A stretch of 64,000 nt of DNA from Pedobacter sp. N36a. Its GTDB lineage: Bacteria > Bacteroidota > Bacteroidia > Sphingobacteriales > Sphingobacteriaceae. The DNA is taken from assembly GCF_014472395.1 (NCBI RefSeq), contig NZ_JACSZW010000001.1, positions 1 to 64,000 on the forward strand, in the 5' to 3' direction. The position numbers and the translations under genes were made by a program. Below, in pieces: positions 9,624 through 18,221 of the stretch; position 1 is the first letter of the stretch; each line of letters starts with the position of its first letter. The notes beneath the pieces were generated by a model that was given only the letters and a program-made list of their open reading frames with translations, ran no database searches and had not been told where the DNA came from.

Positions 9624-10874
9624 TTATCTGTTCCAATAATTGAATTGATTGATCAGTTTAAAGCCATTAACCTGTATTTGACGCAGCAGATTTTTAGCAG
9701 CCAGGTAATTGTTAATTGCGATGATATAGTCCGCAATCCTAAGCTCACCGGTATGCAGCAATCGACTATCTACCTCTATCAGGCTTTTAGCAAACCTGAT
9801 CTGCTCGTTAAGCTGTGGATATAAATCCTGATTTTCCCGGATCTGCAGCAGCAGCAGATGGATTTGCTGCTGGTGCTGTCTGACAAAGAAGGCTTTATAA
9901 GCGAGTCCGGTTTGCAGCTGAATATTCAGCTGCTGCAGCTGCATGGCTTTCTGATGTCCATCATAAATTGGGATGGAAAGTGTAAAACCCACACTTGTTC
10001 CGAAATTCTTGTAGGGTTGTAATAAAAATGAAGAATTATATCCCCCATTTACATAAATACTGGCTTTGGGTTTATAATTCAGCGCTACCCCAACCTTATC
10101 ATTTGCATTTTTTAAGCTGTCCAGCTTGTAGCGCGTGGTAAAAAATGCGCCTCCAACAGGAGTAGCAGCACTAATATCGGGGACCTTTATTGGATTTACC
10201 ACCGTATCAATTATTCCACAGAGGTAGTTTAACATCGCATAATCGTTGTTAAACTGCATTTCCGCTTGTTTCCAGGATAGTCGCTGCTGCTGAAACGTGA
10301 CCAGGAAAGTAAGATATTCGGATTGCTTATAAGTATTTGCGCGGGTTAGTTTTTTCAGAATGACTTCTTCTTTTTTCAGTAACTCATAAACTTCCGCATT
10401 AAAGACCATTTGCTCCTGACTGGCATAGGCATTTAGATATTGATCGGTAATGTTCTTCTTGAGGTCGAGCACCGACCAATTAGCCGCATACTGAATAGAA
10501 TCGCTGTGAATTTTTAATTGCTGCTGCTGCTGCTGGATTCGACCTTGCCCTGTTAGCAGGTAATTAACTGTCAGCAATGCCTCTAGTGATTGTCCATTAC
10601 TCAGCGTCTGATCATAGCCATAACCTTTAACTATGGGTGCATACAAACCTGTTGAGCTGGCGGTGACTTGCGGGCGATACCCAGCTCGCCACCTTAAACT
10701 ATCTATACGGTTGCTTATCTGCTGGTTTTTATAATCATTCAAAACCGGACTATTAGTCAATCCCTGATGGACAAAGTAGTCCAGGTCTTTCCCGGAGGTA
10801 GACTGTCCTTTTCCGGAGATGGAAAACAGCAACAGCACAATCGCTGCATACCAACTAGTTTTAGAACGTTCCAT
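9624..10874 (-). CDS. TolC-like outer-membrane efflux protein
   Basis: 416 residues from the ATG at 10874 (MERSKTSWYAAIVLLLFS). An upstream TTG at 10889 would add five residues, but the ATG gives a cleaner signal peptide. Long helical segments rich in Gln and Leu, with the paired-repeat pattern of the outer-membrane efflux protein family (LDLKKNITDQYLNAYASQ; second half LQQLNIQLQTGLAYKAFF), support a trimeric channel-tunnel. It overlaps the 3' end of the upstream PAP2 gene by 14 nt and sits 1 nt before the adaptor gene, so the tripartite pump is made from one transcript. Confidence 0.9.
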   Translation of the reverse strand: MERSKTSWYAAIVLLLFSISGKGQSTSGKDLDYFVHQGLTNSPVLNDYKNQQISNRIDSLRWRAGYRPQVTASSTGLYAPIVKGYGYDQTLSNGQSLEALLTVNYLLTGQGRIQQQQQQLKIHSDSIQYAANWSVLDLKKNITDQYLNAYASQEQMVFNAEVYELLKKEEVILKKLTRANTYKQSEYLTFLVTFQQQRLSWKQAEMQFNNDYAMLNYLCGIIDTVVNPIKVPDISAATPVGGAFFTTRYKLDSLKNANDKVGVALNYKPKASIYVNGGYNSSFLLQPYKNFGTSVGFTLSIPIYDGHQKAMQLQQLNIQLQTGLAYKAFFVRQHQQQIHLLLLQIRENQDLYPQLNEQIRFAKSLIEVDSRLLHTGELRIADYIIAINNYLAAKNLLRQIQVNGFKLINQFNYWNR

Positions 10875-11616
10875 GGAAAGAGAGACCAAGTGTTTTATCC
10901 TGATATACCGGCACCATACTATAACTCAGCGTTTGTTTACCAATCAGGAGCCGTTTTAAATGTGGATATAAACAATAGGCAATCTTGGTGGACAGAATTC
11001 CGATTCCAGCACCTGCAACCACATCACTCAGCCAATGCTTATTGTTATACATCCTCAATGTACCTGTAGCCGTCGCTACCGCATATCCAGCATAGCCGTA
11101 CCAGGGAGAAACATCTTTATATTCCTGTTTTAAAAATTCTGCTGCCGCAAAGGCAGTAGCGGTATGTCCTGAAGGAAAGGAATTATAACTGCTGCCATCA
11201 GGCCTTAAACGATGCGAAGTTTTCTTTAAAATTGAGACGCTCCCTCCCATAATGGCTGTAGACAACACATAGATTCCTGTGGCATCTACCAAGCTATGTT
11301 TTCCCTTTATTCCAGCAAAATTTAGCGCGTACACGGCAAGTGCCGGTGCAAACTGCGTGTAATTATCTAAATGTGCTGCAAATAAAGGGTGGTCTTCCTG
11401 GAGTTCGCTTTTTGTAGTCAGGTCCAGGTCTCTGATCGGATTGTTTCCAAAAGACAGCGCGCCATAAGTCATAAATACCGCAGGGATAATCAATGCTTCT
11501 ACCTTTAAGGGCCGGCTGCTGGTATTCTTTAGGGCTAAAGAATCTGGAGATTGAACCTGAGCAGATAAAAAGCCAGGCAAAGAAATTGCAATTAACAGGC
11601 AGTGGAGCTTTTTCAT
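10861..11616 (-). CDS. PAP2-family phosphatase, copy A
   Basis: 251 residues from ATG 11616, which starts a clear signal peptide (MKKLHCLLIAISLPGFLSAQ). The TTG at 11649 is less likely. All three phosphatidic-acid-phosphatase motifs are visible: KKTSHRLRP (KX6RP), FPSGHTATAF (PSGH), and RMYNNKHWLSD (RX5HX3D, with Leu instead of the usual Ser before Arg). The enzyme should hydrolyse a lipid or other phosphate monoester or diphosphate on the periplasmic face. It is a tandem paralogue of the gene at 11680 and overlaps the TolC-like gene. Whether the substrate is lipid A, undecaprenyl diphosphate or phosphatidate cannot be told from sequence. Confidence 0.88.
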   Translation of the reverse strand: MKKLHCLLIAISLPGFLSAQVQSPDSLALKNTSSRPLKVEALIIPAVFMTYGALSFGNNPIRDLDLTTKSELQEDHPLFAAHLDNYTQFAPALAVYALNFAGIKGKHSLVDATGIYVLSTAIMGGSVSILKKTSHRLRPDGSSYNSFPSGHTATAFAAAEFLKQEYKDVSPWYGYAGYAVATATGTLRMYNNKHWLSDVVAGAGIGILSTKIAYCLYPHLKRLLIGKQTLSYSMVPVYQDKTLGLSFHGTF

Positions 11617-11679
11617 GATTTGAATGTTTAGTATAAAGCTAACACTCAAATATGTAGTAATTCTGTAGCCGGTTTACAC

Positions 11680-12420
11680 TTAAAAAGTCCCTGACATCGA
11701 AAAGCCAATGCTTTTTTGCTGATACGCTGGCATCACATTGAAATTACTTTGCTTTCTACCCATAATCAGTTTTTTAAGTTTTGGGTACACTAAATACCCG
11801 AGCTTAGCAGACAAGATACCTACACCAGCACCAGCCACCACATCACTTACCCAATGCTTATTGTTATACAGTCTGAAAATTCCTGTGGTGGTGGCCACGG
11901 CATAACCTGCGTAACCTATGAATGGAGAAACATCTCTGTATTCCTGCATTAGAAATTCTGCCGCTAAAAAAGCAGTTGCCGCATGTCCGGAAGGAAAAGA
12001 ATCGTAGCTGCTTTCATCAGGTCGTAAACGGTGAGAGCCTTTTTTTCCTAAGGCCACTACCCCTGTCATGATGCCCATAGACACGACATAATTACCCGTC
12101 GCATCGAGGTAGCTATTTTTACCTTTTACGCCTGCCAGATTAAGGCCGTATACCGCTAATGCAGGTACATAACGCATAAAATCATCTGCGCTTTTGGAGA
12201 AAAAAGGATGGTCTTCCTGAAGTTCAGCCTGTGTGGTACGGTCAAGATCCCTAATGAAATTATCCCCTTTCGCCATCAGGCCATAACCTATAAACACAGC
12301 AGGAATGACAAATGGGGCAACTTTAACCTTATTCTTATTTGTTAATGAATCGGCGACCTGGCCTTTGGTGATTACAGAAAAACACAACATTAGCAACACG
12401 CTACACTTTAATCTCAACAT
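11680..12420 (-). CDS. PAP2-family phosphatase, copy B
   Basis: 246 residues with a signal peptide (MLRLKCSVLLMLCFSVITKG). Motifs are KKGSHRLRP, FPSGHAATAF and RLYNNKHWVSD. It aligns with copy A over its whole length, including LQEDHP, VVAGAG and the C-terminal GTF, so the pair arose by tandem duplication. It is the first gene of the minus-strand cluster PAP2-PAP2-TolC-adaptor-RND, with 63 nt to copy A. It should be a membrane-associated or periplasmic lipid-phosphate phosphatase. The proximity to an efflux pump suggests an envelope-related role, which is inference. Confidence 0.88.
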   Translation of the reverse strand: MLRLKCSVLLMLCFSVITKGQVADSLTNKNKVKVAPFVIPAVFIGYGLMAKGDNFIRDLDRTTQAELQEDHPFFSKSADDFMRYVPALAVYGLNLAGVKGKNSYLDATGNYVVSMGIMTGVVALGKKGSHRLRPDESSYDSFPSGHAATAFLAAEFLMQEYRDVSPFIGYAGYAVATTTGIFRLYNNKHWVSDVVAGAGVGILSAKLGYLVYPKLKKLIMGRKQSNFNVMPAYQQKSIGFSMSGTF

Positions 12421-12495
12421 CTTTATATATTTCTTATCTCTAAATTACTCGTTAATTCTGTAGTAATTCTGTGGCTTAAAAACCTTTTCTCAGGT

Positions 12496-12503
12496 TAAAT
12501 TTG
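12496..12503 (+). promoter_or_regulatory. Possible -7 element of the mscS-like gene
   Basis: TAAATTTG matches the Bacteroidota -7 consensus TAnnTTTG, about 75 nt before the ATG. No good TTG -33 element is seen at the usual spacing, so this is tentative. Confidence 0.3.
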
Positions 12504-12578
12504 CAGTTTTACAAAAATCAAGCCCATTGATGGCATCATAAATGTGGCTAGCACGCAAATACACAAAAATAAAACGAT

Positions 12579-13412
12579 ATGTCCAAAATTGAAATCACAC
12601 TGGATCACCTCTTAGACGGCCTAATAGCTCGTATACCGTCTTTTATCGCCGCCATCCTCACTTTATTTGTTGGTTTGTATTTGATAAAATTTCTACTCCG
12701 TTTTTTAACCAATCGCTTTACAAAAGGAAGAATTGACATCTCACTGTCTAGTTTTTTATTGAGTATCATCAAAGTTGTACTTTATGTATTGCTATTGCTG
12801 ACGGTGGCTTCTACACTAGGCATACAAACTACCTCTTTCGTGGCGGTATTGGGTGCCGCAGGTTTGGCGGTAGGTTTAGCCTTACAAGGCAGTTTGTCGA
12901 ATTTTGCGGGTGGCGTCCTGATCTTATTGTTTAAACCATTCCGAGTTGGACATGCCATATCTACAAATAATGGCGTAAGCGGTACGGTACTTAAAATTGA
13001 CATTCTATACACCACATTAAAGGCTGGCAACGGCACCACTTTATACGCTCCTAATGGCCCTCTGGCTAATGCGGTGATCAATAATCTAAGTGACAATGAC
13101 ACCAGAATGCTGGAATATGTGATTGGCGTCTCTTACGATTCAGACATCAATGTAGCCAGAAATGAGATCATAAAAGTCCTTGCTGCAGATCCGCAGATCC
13201 TGAAAGAGCCTGAACCTAAGGTGCTGGTTACTGCCTTAGCAGATAGCTCCATCAACCTGACTATCCGTGCCTGGGCGGCTAACAGCGAATTCTGGCCGGT
13301 ATACCACAGAAACTTTCAACTGATCAAAGAAGAGCTGGACAAGAACAGCATTGGAATTCCATATCCGCAGCGTGAAGTTCATGTGATTACAGGAACCGAA
13401 ACGGCTAAGTAG
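12579..13412 (+). CDS. MscS-family small mechanosensitive channel
   Basis: 277 residues, close to E. coli MscS. Three membrane segments occupy about residues 15-110. The pore-lining TM3 is AAGLAVGLALQGSLSNFAGG, with the Ala/Gly packing pattern typical of MscS, followed by FKPFRVG and the beta domain. The C-terminal cytoplasmic alpha-beta domain is complete. The channel opens under hypo-osmotic membrane tension. It is transcribed alone on the plus strand, divergent from the PAP2/efflux cluster, and ends (TAG) at a strong bidirectional terminator shared with fabF. Confidence 0.93.
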   Translation: MSKIEITLDHLLDGLIARIPSFIAAILTLFVGLYLIKFLLRFLTNRFTKGRIDISLSSFLLSIIKVVLYVLLLLTVASTLGIQTTSFVAVLGAAGLAVGLALQGSLSNFAGGVLILLFKPFRVGHAISTNNGVSGTVLKIDILYTTLKAGNGTTLYAPNGPLANAVINNLSDNDTRMLEYVIGVSYDSDINVARNEIIKVLAADPQILKEPEPKVLVTALADSSINLTIRAWAANSEFWPVYHRNFQLIKEELDKNSIGIPYPQREVHVITGTETAK

Positions 13413-13424
13413 GTTCTTTGTACA

Positions 13425-13462
13425 AAAAAACGAGCGTACCTTTTGGATACGCTCGTTTTTTT
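13425..13462. terminator. Bidirectional terminator between mscS-like gene and fabF
   Basis: Stem CGAGCGTA (13431-13438) with TACGCTCG (13448-13455), flanked by an A-run on the left and a T-run on the right, so it can terminate both convergent genes. Confidence 0.9.
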
Positions 13463-13485
13463 TATAATTAACTATAGCAGGACTA

Positions 13486-14739
13486 TTATTTCCCTTCGTA
13501 TTTTTTGAAGATGGAGGTTGCCGTATGGCCACCAAAACCAAAAGTATTGTTCATTACGTAGTTGATTTTTTTCGCTACGGACTTTCCTAGAACGATGTGT
13601 AATCCTTCAGGCATCGCTTCATCCAAATTCTCTGTATTTATAGTAGCCGGAACCATATCATGCTGTGCAGAAAGGATACTGATCACACTTTCAATTGCAC
13701 CTGCAGCACCCAATAAATGACCTGTCATAGATTTTGTTCCGCTGATCAATACCGGAGCGTCATTGAATACTTTTTTAATTCCGATCAATTCACTTAAATC
13801 ACCAAGACCTGTTGAAGTCGCGTGTGCATTGATATAATCAATTTTTTCAGGCTCAATTCCAGCATCCTTCAATGCCTTTTTCATACCTTGAACCGCACCT
13901 AATCCCTGAGGATGTGTTCCTGTTAAGTGGTAAGCATCAGCAGCCATACCGCCACCAACCATCTCACCATAAATAGTAGCACCTCTGGCAATTGCGTAAT
14001 CGTAGTCTTCCAGGATCAGGGCAGCAGCACCTTCAGCGATCACAAAACCATCTCTGTCTTTATCAAATGGGCGTGAAGCTTTTTCAGGATCATCATTTCT
14101 TTTTGACAAAGCCTGAGCACCATTAAATCCGCCCACAGAAGAATCCGTGATAGCAGCCTCAGAACCACCTGCGATCATGATATTTGCTTTTCCTAATCTG
14201 ATCGTATCAAAGGCACTAATAATCGCAGTGTTTGAAGAAGCACAAGCAGAAACTGTACAATAGTTTGGTCCGTGCAGACTGTTGCGGATAGAGATAACTC
14301 CGGCTGCAATATCCACAATCATTTTAGGAATAAAATAAGGGCTGAATCTTGGAGTACCATCACCTGTATGGTATTCTTTCAATTGCTGTTCAAAAGTACC
14401 GATTCCTCCGTTTCCAGTTGCCCAGATCACACCTACTTCACAACGGTCTTCTTCAGACATGGCAGAGAAATCAAGTCCTGAAGCTTTAATCGCCTGATCA
14501 CTTGCTGCAATAGCATATTGAGTATAGACATCATACTTTTTGATTTCTTTTTTCTCCACGTAATCTTCTGCATTAAAGTCTTTGACCTCACAGGCAAAAT
14601 GAGTTTTAAATTTGGTAGAATCAAACTTAGTGATTGGCCCTACTCCACTCTTACCTGCCAGGATATTCTTCCACAATTCATCTACAGAATTTCCTAATGG
14701 ACTAATAACACCCATACCGGTTACGACTACTCTTTTCAT
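13486..14739 (-). CDS. fabF: Beta-ketoacyl-ACP synthase II
   Basis: 417 residues, the normal FabF length. It condenses malonyl-ACP with acyl-ACP in fatty-acid elongation. The catalytic triad is visible: the nucleophilic Cys in VSACASSNTA (about residue 163), His in NAHATST (about 303) and His in MTGHLLGA (about 340). The Gly-rich FGFGGHTATSIF closes the C-terminus. The start MKRVVVTGMGVISPLG is canonical. Unlike many genomes there is no acpP immediately upstream; a PaaI-type thioesterase gene precedes it by 50 nt on the same strand. Confidence 0.96.
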   Translation of the reverse strand: MKRVVVTGMGVISPLGNSVDELWKNILAGKSGVGPITKFDSTKFKTHFACEVKDFNAEDYVEKKEIKKYDVYTQYAIAASDQAIKASGLDFSAMSEEDRCEVGVIWATGNGGIGTFEQQLKEYHTGDGTPRFSPYFIPKMIVDIAAGVISIRNSLHGPNYCTVSACASSNTAIISAFDTIRLGKANIMIAGGSEAAITDSSVGGFNGAQALSKRNDDPEKASRPFDKDRDGFVIAEGAAALILEDYDYAIARGATIYGEMVGGGMAADAYHLTGTHPQGLGAVQGMKKALKDAGIEPEKIDYINAHATSTGLGDLSELIGIKKVFNDAPVLISGTKSMTGHLLGAAGAIESVISILSAQHDMVPATINTENLDEAMPEGLHIVLGKSVAKKINYVMNNTFGFGGHTATSIFKKYEGK

Positions 14740-14789
14740 CCTATTTTTTTATTTTATTTAATATTGTTAAGGCTAATGCCCTTGTATTT

Positions 14790-15248
14790 TTATTTATCTG
14801 TGTTACTGTTTTCAGGTTTTCTTCTCTCCGTCCGCAGTAGGTTACTATAGCCTTTTGCAATGAGCCGTGTTCTGCTTTCATTCCAGACCTCACAGGTTAC
14901 ATTGGCAATTTGAAGGCCTTTCTTTACCATTATGGTTTCCGCAATGATCAGGTCTTCTTCTTTTGCAGCGGCAAAATAATCCACCACCAGGTTGATCGTT
15001 ACATAGTAATAGGGTTCATCATAGGCAAACAATGTAGCTCCGATGGCATCATCAATAATAGCCGCTGTAATACCGCCATGTAAGATGCCCATTGGGTTGG
15101 TCATTTCCTCCCTCACCTTATGCTGTAATATCAGCTTTCCTTTTTCTACGGCCAGAATTGTTGGCCTTAACCAGTTCAATACTGGCGACAAAGAGGTTTT
15201 CATCTCTTGTCCGATATGCTGTTTGAAAAATTCTGAGGGTTTAAGCAT
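14790..15248 (-). CDS. PaaI-family hotdog thioesterase
   Basis: 152 residues. The hotdog-fold signature NPMGILHGGITAAIIDDAIG at about residues 51-70 contains the HGG motif followed by the acidic catalytic position of PaaI/YigI-type acyl-CoA thioesterases. The rest is a single hotdog domain (VTINLVVDYF, ANVTCEVWNE). It probably hydrolyses an acyl- or aryl-CoA ester. It lies directly upstream of fabF on the same strand, which is compatible with a lipid-metabolism role. The substrate cannot be predicted. Confidence 0.85.
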   Translation of the reverse strand: MLKPSEFFKQHIGQEMKTSLSPVLNWLRPTILAVEKGKLILQHKVREEMTNPMGILHGGITAAIIDDAIGATLFAYDEPYYYVTINLVVDYFAAAKEEDLIIAETIMVKKGLQIANVTCEVWNESRTRLIAKGYSNLLRTERRKPENSNTDK

Positions 15249-15382
15249 CCATTCCTATTTTAAAGGTGAATCAGATAAGATTTTTAGATCCACACCGCTG
15301 TAGAAGCTATAAATTCCACGGCGCAAATATACCCACCCTTAGTTGAAAAACAAACTAAAAGCCCGAATGAATGCTGAAAAGA

Positions 15383-15817
15383 CTAGTTAACGATCGCTGC
15401 AGCCTGTGTTTGAACAGCTATTTTCTCTGTTTCTATAGCAGTCAACCCTTTATTGATCTCATTGTACATATTTAATGCATCCGGATGCAAAGCGAGTATT
15501 CCATTTACCTGCTGTGTATTTCCAACAGCCAATTGCTCGTTTAATAAGACGACATCTACAGCATTCAACTGTTTATTTTCAAATTTAGCCGTCCAATGGT
15601 TGATGAAACCGGCCATTTGTTTGGTTTCCATTTCCAGGGTAATCGGACTTAGGCTCTTTTTTAATAACGCTGCTTCATAGCTAGCCGGGCTGCACATTGG
15701 ATTAAAAGCCTTCAGAAAAGGCATATTGTACTGATTTAACTTTTTGAAAGCACTAAAAAGATAAGGCAGAGCCACAATAGTAAGGAGGATTAAAGCGCCG
15801 ATTGTTAGGTAATTCAT
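15383..15817 (-). CDS. Membrane-anchored protein of unknown function
   Basis: 144 residues, not recognised. A single N-terminal hydrophobic helix (residues 4-22, YLTIGALILLTIVALPYLF) looks like a signal anchor. The remainder is soluble and mostly helical, with no cysteine pair or known motif. The gene stands alone with 565 nt to the thioesterase start upstream. It has a standard ATG start and ordinary codon use, so it is probably real, but no function can be offered. Confidence 0.6.
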   Translation of the reverse strand: MNYLTIGALILLTIVALPYLFSAFKKLNQYNMPFLKAFNPMCSPASYEAALLKKSLSPITLEMETKQMAGFINHWTAKFENKQLNAVDVVLLNEQLAVGNTQQVNGILALHPDALNMYNEINKGLTAIETEKIAVQTQAAAIVN

Positions 15818-15908
15818 GTTTAAGCTTAGGTTTGATCTTTTTAATTCCTACAGGGTCTACCGGTAGGAGAAGGTAAAAGTAATAGAAAAATAGGGAATTT
15901 GGAAAATA

Positions 15909-16070
15909 CTAAACATACCATTCCATCCATTTGCGGAGCCAGCCTACGCGTTCTTTAATAAATCTTGGTGTAAAAAAGAAATTAGACCAGTCTTCAAAGT
16001 TGTCATGATGAAATTTGAAATAAAAGATCCACCAGTCAAAGCCGAAGTAGGGAAGGCAGCAAGTATTCGG
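15909..16070 (-). pseudogene. Gene remnant, aromatic-rich C-terminal fragment
   Basis: An open stretch of about 54 codons without a start codon, bounded by TGA upstream and TAG downstream. The translation is protein-like, rich in Trp, Phe and basic residues (PYFGFDWWIFYFKFHHDN, then WLRKWMEWYV at the end). In the next frame just upstream, TEYLLP could continue the same protein, which suggests a frameshift. The family is not recognised. Confidence 0.35.
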
Positions 16071-16103
16071 TCAGGATTAAATCAGGTCTAAAGTCTTCTG
16101 CGA

Positions 16104-16472
16104 TTAGAATTGAATTGGCTTCTTCGCGCTAAAACTTCCGCAGCCATATGTTGAGCTTGGCTTGATCAGCATATAAATACCCAATCCTATGAATACCAAT
16201 CCAGCTTTAAGTCCGGAAAGATCAAGAAATGGCAGATCGTTCAAAGTATATATTCCTCCAATGATGACAAGGATCAGCCAGCCCGACACTTTAAAGTCTT
16301 TATGATAGCCGATCCATAAGCCTATGCCCAGCATGATCGTATGCCAGGACAACACCCAATGTGGGATCCCAAGGCCTAGATTATTCAGCAGCATGATTAA
16401 TCCTACTGAAACAATAGCTGCGCCTGCAGCCAACTGAAAGTTAAATTTGTGTTTTTTATCCTGCGTTTCCAT
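16104..16472 (-). CDS. LiaI/LiaF-like four-helix membrane protein
   Basis: 122 residues from ATG 16472 (METQDKKHKFNF). A longer frame from 16517 has a poor N-terminus that enters a palindromic element. Four hydrophobic segments with short polar loops (LAAGAAIVSVGLIMLLNNL, WHTIMLGIGLWIG, GWLILVIIGGIYTL, GLVFIGLGIYMLI) match the LiaI-LiaF-like transmembrane region. In other bacteria this region belongs to cell-envelope stress sensors and toastrack-type proteins. Here the soluble C-terminal domain is absent. It may modulate envelope stress responses, which is inference from the family. Confidence 0.65.
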   Translation of the reverse strand: METQDKKHKFNFQLAAGAAIVSVGLIMLLNNLGLGIPHWVLSWHTIMLGIGLWIGYHKDFKVSGWLILVIIGGIYTLNDLPFLDLSGLKAGLVFIGLGIYMLIKPSSTYGCGSFSAKKPIQF

Positions 16473-16514
16473 GTCCTTTTTTTCTTCAAAACTATGGAGC
16501 ACTGGGATGCAGAT

Positions 16515-16581
16515 CAAGCGATCTATGTTATACTTCCGTCTGCCATCGGTAAAATGCGGAAAAACGCCGGTAGATCGCTTG
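16515..16581. repeat. Nested palindromic element between two genes
   Basis: Outer arms CAAGCGATCTA (16515-16525) and TAGATCGCTTG (16571-16581) are a perfect 11-bp inverted repeat. Inside lies a second pair, TTCCG (16534-16538) and CGGAA (16557-16561). No T-tract follows on either strand, so it is not a standard terminator. It lies between the DUF4833-like gene and the LiaI-like gene. Confidence 0.55.
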
Positions 16582-16585
16582 TCGA

Positions 16586-17167
16586 TTAAACCTTGATTCG
16601 CTCCACAACTGGGGTATCAGCAGCGGTATTGATTCCGGTAAGTTCTACATATTTCACATTAGGCAGCCAAAAAGAACCACCTTCAATCCTTACGAAGATC
16701 TTACTCAACTCCATCTTCTTATTGTTTACGGTTACATAAACATGGAACCTCTGGTCTTCTTTTGATTTCATCAGATACATTGGAATCTTTTTATGAGACA
16801 CAAAACGAATCTCGTATTGATCTTTTGCGAGCTCTTTTGTTTGAATGCCATAGGCAAATTTACGCTGGATATAGCTCAAATCTTTTTTCTCTCCATTGTC
16901 ATCGTAACGCAGCCAATATACCAATATCGGTTCCGACTTATTGACCTCGCCTTTGGCATCTAAATTCAGTTCATAAATAATCGTATTGGTATTCGGATCT
17001 CTTTGCAAATAGAACAGCTGGTTCTTGATTCCTTTCGGCGCTGGGAATCTTAATGGAGATGGATTACTGCGGTCCGCAGTCTGCGCATTTACCGTTAAAA
17101 CGGTCAGCATAAAAATAAAGAAAGCTAAACAGCTCCGGCTTATTTTAGTAAAGATCATAGTAGTCAT
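16586..17167 (-). CDS. Secreted DUF4833-like protein
   Basis: 193 residues with a signal peptide (SCLAFFIFMLTVLTVNAQ). The body (NQLFYLQRDPNTNTIIYEL, EPILVYWLRY, RFHVYVTVN) resembles the DUF4833 family of Bacteroidota periplasmic proteins, for which no biochemical function is known to me. The mature protein looks like a compact beta-rich domain. The start ATG at 17167 is used; the second Met three codons on would also leave a complete signal. It stands upstream of the palindromic element at 16515 and the LiaI-like gene. Confidence 0.65.
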   Translation of the reverse strand: MTTMIFTKISRSCLAFFIFMLTVLTVNAQTADRSNPSPLRFPAPKGIKNQLFYLQRDPNTNTIIYELNLDAKGEVNKSEPILVYWLRYDDNGEKKDLSYIQRKFAYGIQTKELAKDQYEIRFVSHKKIPMYLMKSKEDQRFHVYVTVNNKKMELSKIFVRIEGGSFWLPNVKYVELTGINTAADTPVVERIKV

Positions 17168-17470
17168 TGTGTTTTTATTTTACTCCGGTAAGCAGCCCTG
17201 TTATTAAGTCTGAGGGGAATAAGGTAGCTGCAAAGCTAGAGATTTCTAAAAAGAACTTATCCAGTGGATTGTCAAAATAATAGTCTGAATTTCATTTTTA
17301 CGATCTGTTATTTCTGACAGCACAGCGGGTTTCAGTTGAGAAGGAGGAATACATCAACCCAGCTACATAATATAAACTAAAACATTAATTTAAAACACAT
17401 AACTAATTGATTATAATTAATATATTATTAGGTTAATAATTTGTTTTAATCAAATGATTAATGGATTTTA
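17168..17470. other. A/T-rich intergenic region
   Basis: About 300 bp without an ORF, especially A/T-rich at 17365-17460. It separates the DUF4833-like gene from the 3' end of the TetR gene. No terminator hairpin or RNA gene is seen. Confidence 0.5.
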
Positions 17471-18097
17471 TCAGACTGAAAGCGTTTTTAACATGGCTTC
17501 CACCCAAATTGGAACCCAATGTTTTCGTGCTTCCATCAGCTGATCAAACTCAGCTTTCCCCTGCTCATTCTGCCCTCTTAAAACCGGACTGCTGATAAAA
17601 GGAAAAACAAGCAAACCTAGGATGTTCATGATAAAATGCATGGGCTCTACCCTCTTCTGAGTAGTTGCTTCCAGCTGTTTGTAAAAGTTAGATTCCTTCA
17701 GCATTTCCTTCACATTTAAGTTGGTTTCCAGTCTGGATGGGTTCGCTCTGATTTCAGTCAGGATGAACAGTGGCAGATCCGGATGACTTTTCAAAAGGTC
17801 AATATAATGTACTGAAATTCCTGCAATCTTATCCTTAAGTACCGTATTCACATCGTTCAGAATTTCCTCCAATCCTTTTAAAAAAAGCTGTAGACTTTCT
17901 TCCATCACCACATCAAACAGCTTCTCTTTACTTCTGAAATAGTAGTTCAGCAAGGCCAGATTAATACCCGCTTCTTCAGCAATCTCCCTTGTTCTTGTGG
18001 CCGCAAATCCTTTCTCTATAAACAGCTTTGTAGCCGCTTGCTTAATCTTATCTTCGGTAGTTAGCGCCAGGGCCATCAATGTTTCTTTCTCTGCCAT
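17471..18097 (-). CDS. TetR-family transcriptional regulator
   Basis: 208 residues. The N-terminal TetR DNA-binding domain is clear at residues 14-60: DKIKQAATKLFIEKGFAATR, then TREIAEEAGINLALLNYYFR and SKEKLFDVV. The C-terminal ligand domain is helical and not assignable. It would repress by binding a palindrome until an inducer binds. There is no adjacent efflux gene in the usual divergent arrangement: its upstream neighbour is the convergent-oriented 3' end of the DUF5686 gene, so the target is unclear. Confidence 0.9.
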   Translation of the reverse strand: MAEKETLMALALTTEDKIKQAATKLFIEKGFAATRTREIAEEAGINLALLNYYFRSKEKLFDVVMEESLQLFLKGLEEILNDVNTVLKDKIAGISVHYIDLLKSHPDLPLFILTEIRANPSRLETNLNVKEMLKESNFYKQLEATTQKRVEPMHFIMNILGLLVFPFISSPVLRGQNEQGKAEFDQLMEARKHWVPIWVEAMLKTLSV

Positions 18098-18161
18098 TTA
18101 TCAATTGAGTAGGTTCATTTTTCTCTTCACAAAGATAGCTAATCATCCAAAGCCTATTTCA

Positions 18162-18201
18162 AAAAAAAAGCGATGCAGAGCATCAGCTCTGCATCGCTTT
18201 T
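18162..18201 (-). terminator. Rho-independent terminator of the DUF5686 gene
   Basis: A perfect 16-bp stem (18166-18181 with 18186-18201, core GCGATGCAGAGC) and a 4-nt loop ATCA, followed on the minus strand by a run of T. It lies 20 nt after the stop at 18222. Confidence 0.92.
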
Positions 18202-18221
18202 AAGCGTGTTTTCTTCAGATA

